From: Eutreptiella sp. 'Long Island Sound 2002'
Taxonomy: Eukaryota; Euglenozoa; Euglenophyceae; Eutreptiales; Eutreptiaceae
DNA: 64,000 nt
Reading direction: 5' to 3'
Assembly: GCA_964036045.1 (NCBI GenBank)
Contig: OZ038379.1
Span: 67,672,719 to 67,736,718, forward strand
In this document: positions 63,173 to 64,000 of the stretch, in pieces
Layout of the letters: each line of letters opens with the position of its first letter
Numbering within the stretch: the stretch's first letter is position 1
Position numbers and translations under genes: made by a program
The notes under the pieces: model-generated
The model's database searches: none
Told to the model about the DNA's origin: nothing
Seen by the model: the letters and a program-made list of their open reading frames with translations, nothing else

Positions 63173-63541
63173 GCATTGGTATATACCGTCAATTCACAAC
63201 TTGGGCCTTTGGAACCCTCTCAAGAGGCCGTACGTAGGCTGTCACTGGCGCAGAAGGCGCACCGTCGATGCGTCCCGACTTGGCAAGACCCCTGTCTGCA
63301 AGGGAGCTCGTGGCTGCGCTTCGAAACCTTTGCTTCAAGTACCACGACACCATGCCATTTTTTGTGTTCTTCATATGCTTATGCGAATGGGTGTTTTGCT
63401 TGGGGAATACTTGGAAAGGCTATGCTTGTCCGCCAGCAGGGAAGCACGCAACGCTATCAATAACATGCTGAAGATTGCTCTGTATGGTTGGCAGCTAGGT
63501 GGATCTTGTAGACCTGAAGGACAAGAAACGAAGCGTTTTTT
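63173..63541 (+). pseudogene. Middle part of the broken gene, frames uncertain
   Basis: Short coding-like scraps in different frames: IPSIHNLGLWNPLKRPYVG, SARELVAALRNLCFKYHDTM, DLKDKKRSVFF. A run of nine T (63536-63544) coincides with the last frame change. I treat it as the decayed centre of the gene that continues at 63542. Confidence 0.3.
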
Positions 63542-64000
63542 TTTATATTGGATCGTATTGCTCATGTTTGGGGGTTGACCAATGGGCACTCGGGTACCCA
63601 GGCTGTCATGACGTTGCAGGACGTGATGCAACGGCTCTATCGCACCTATCAGCGCATCAACATTGACCTTCCAGCGGACTGTCGGCAGGCGGCCTGGGAA
63701 TTTCGCGCCCACTGTTTGCCCGCTACCCGTTCTCATTATCTGATTATCTTGGAGTTTGATGTGCCCAGAATCCTAGAGGCGATAGCACCTGACAAGCTTG
63801 GAATGTACTGCCCGGACTTGGCTGAAACCACGAATGCCAAGCTAAAGGATTTCTACTTGCGGTTCACAAATAGAGGGGGCAGCACAACAGATGACTACCT
63901 GCTCTCTGCTCTGCTACAAACCATGGAGCATGCCATCTTGTACACGCAGTTCCACATTGTAGCTCACGGTATAACGCGCCCGATCCCTTGCCCAAACGCT
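63542..64000 (+). CDS. 3' part of the broken gene, open to the window edge
   Basis: A frame open for 153 codons with no stop up to base 64000. It reads LDRIAHVWGLTNGHSGTQAV, LQDVMQRLYRTYQRINIDLP, HYLIILEFDVPRILEAIAPD, LGMYCPDLAETTNAKLKDFY and FTNRGGSTTDDYLLSALLQT. The ordered composition and the E-x2-N-x2-LK...NRGG pattern are like the C-terminal part of the cryptic transposase-type proteins mentioned for the preceding segments. The first ATG is at 63608, but continuity upstream suggests that it is internal. The right end is cut by the window. Confidence 0.45.

Overview
The window is nuclear DNA of a microbial eukaryote. It holds no recognisable bacterial operon, no ordinary host gene, and no confident rRNA or tRNA. 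Almost everything that can be interpreted is retrotransposon: two Ty3/gypsy elements with chromodomain integrases, one well-preserved DIRS-like tyrosine-recombinase element, at least five non-LTR (LINE) copies or fragments, and one small non-autonomous LTR element. One LINE family appears to carry RNase H, a zinc finger and a cysteine-protease-like domain. That combination recalls Dualen of Chlamydomonas, so a green alga is my best guess. It is a guess, because no host gene anchors it.

Layout. 1-5328: 3' part of LINE family L, copy 1, made of a purine-rich tandem array, a 3.3-kb dimeric minisatellite and a conserved 3' block ending in (ACCT)n. 5329-13755: copy 2 of L, 5'-truncated inside RNase H, followed by zinc finger, Ulp1-like protease, a Pro/His-rich linker, an RS-rich repeat domain, a conserved C-terminal domain, a 2.9-kb 3' UTR and the (ACCT)n tail. 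13756-18303: an unassigned GC-rich stretch, then a 205-bp/410-bp tandem array. 18304-33976 (minus strand): gypsy-1, split by copy 3 of L (21470-24621), which is flanked by a 15-16-bp target duplication. 33977-37304: non-coding GT-rich and pyrimidine-rich repeats. 37305-42000: the DIRS-like element, with inverted termini, an internal complementary region and three ORFs. 42001-46904: a decayed LINE (RT, then RNase H), itself interrupted at 43440-46038 by a small LTR element. 46905-61882: gypsy-2, with 2.35-kb LTRs, an initiator-Met-tRNA primer site and gag-pol. Its RT is split by a LINE fragment (54543-56052) bordered by a 322-bp duplication. 61883-64000: a broken gene resembling cryptic transposase-type proteins and running off the right edge.

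Nearly all coding regions carry nonsense or frameshift lesions. The DIRS-like element is the exception, since its three ORFs are open. The most striking observations are these: the nesting order with readable target-site duplications; the L family, in which a protein-coding body is followed by a minisatellite-bearing 3' UTR that is short in two copies and expanded in a third; a shared FA...W...PP-type domain that appears between protease and RT in both gypsy elements and also at the C-terminus of the DIRS RT protein; and the 322-bp flanking duplication. All homology statements come from reading motifs by eye. No database search or alignment was run.
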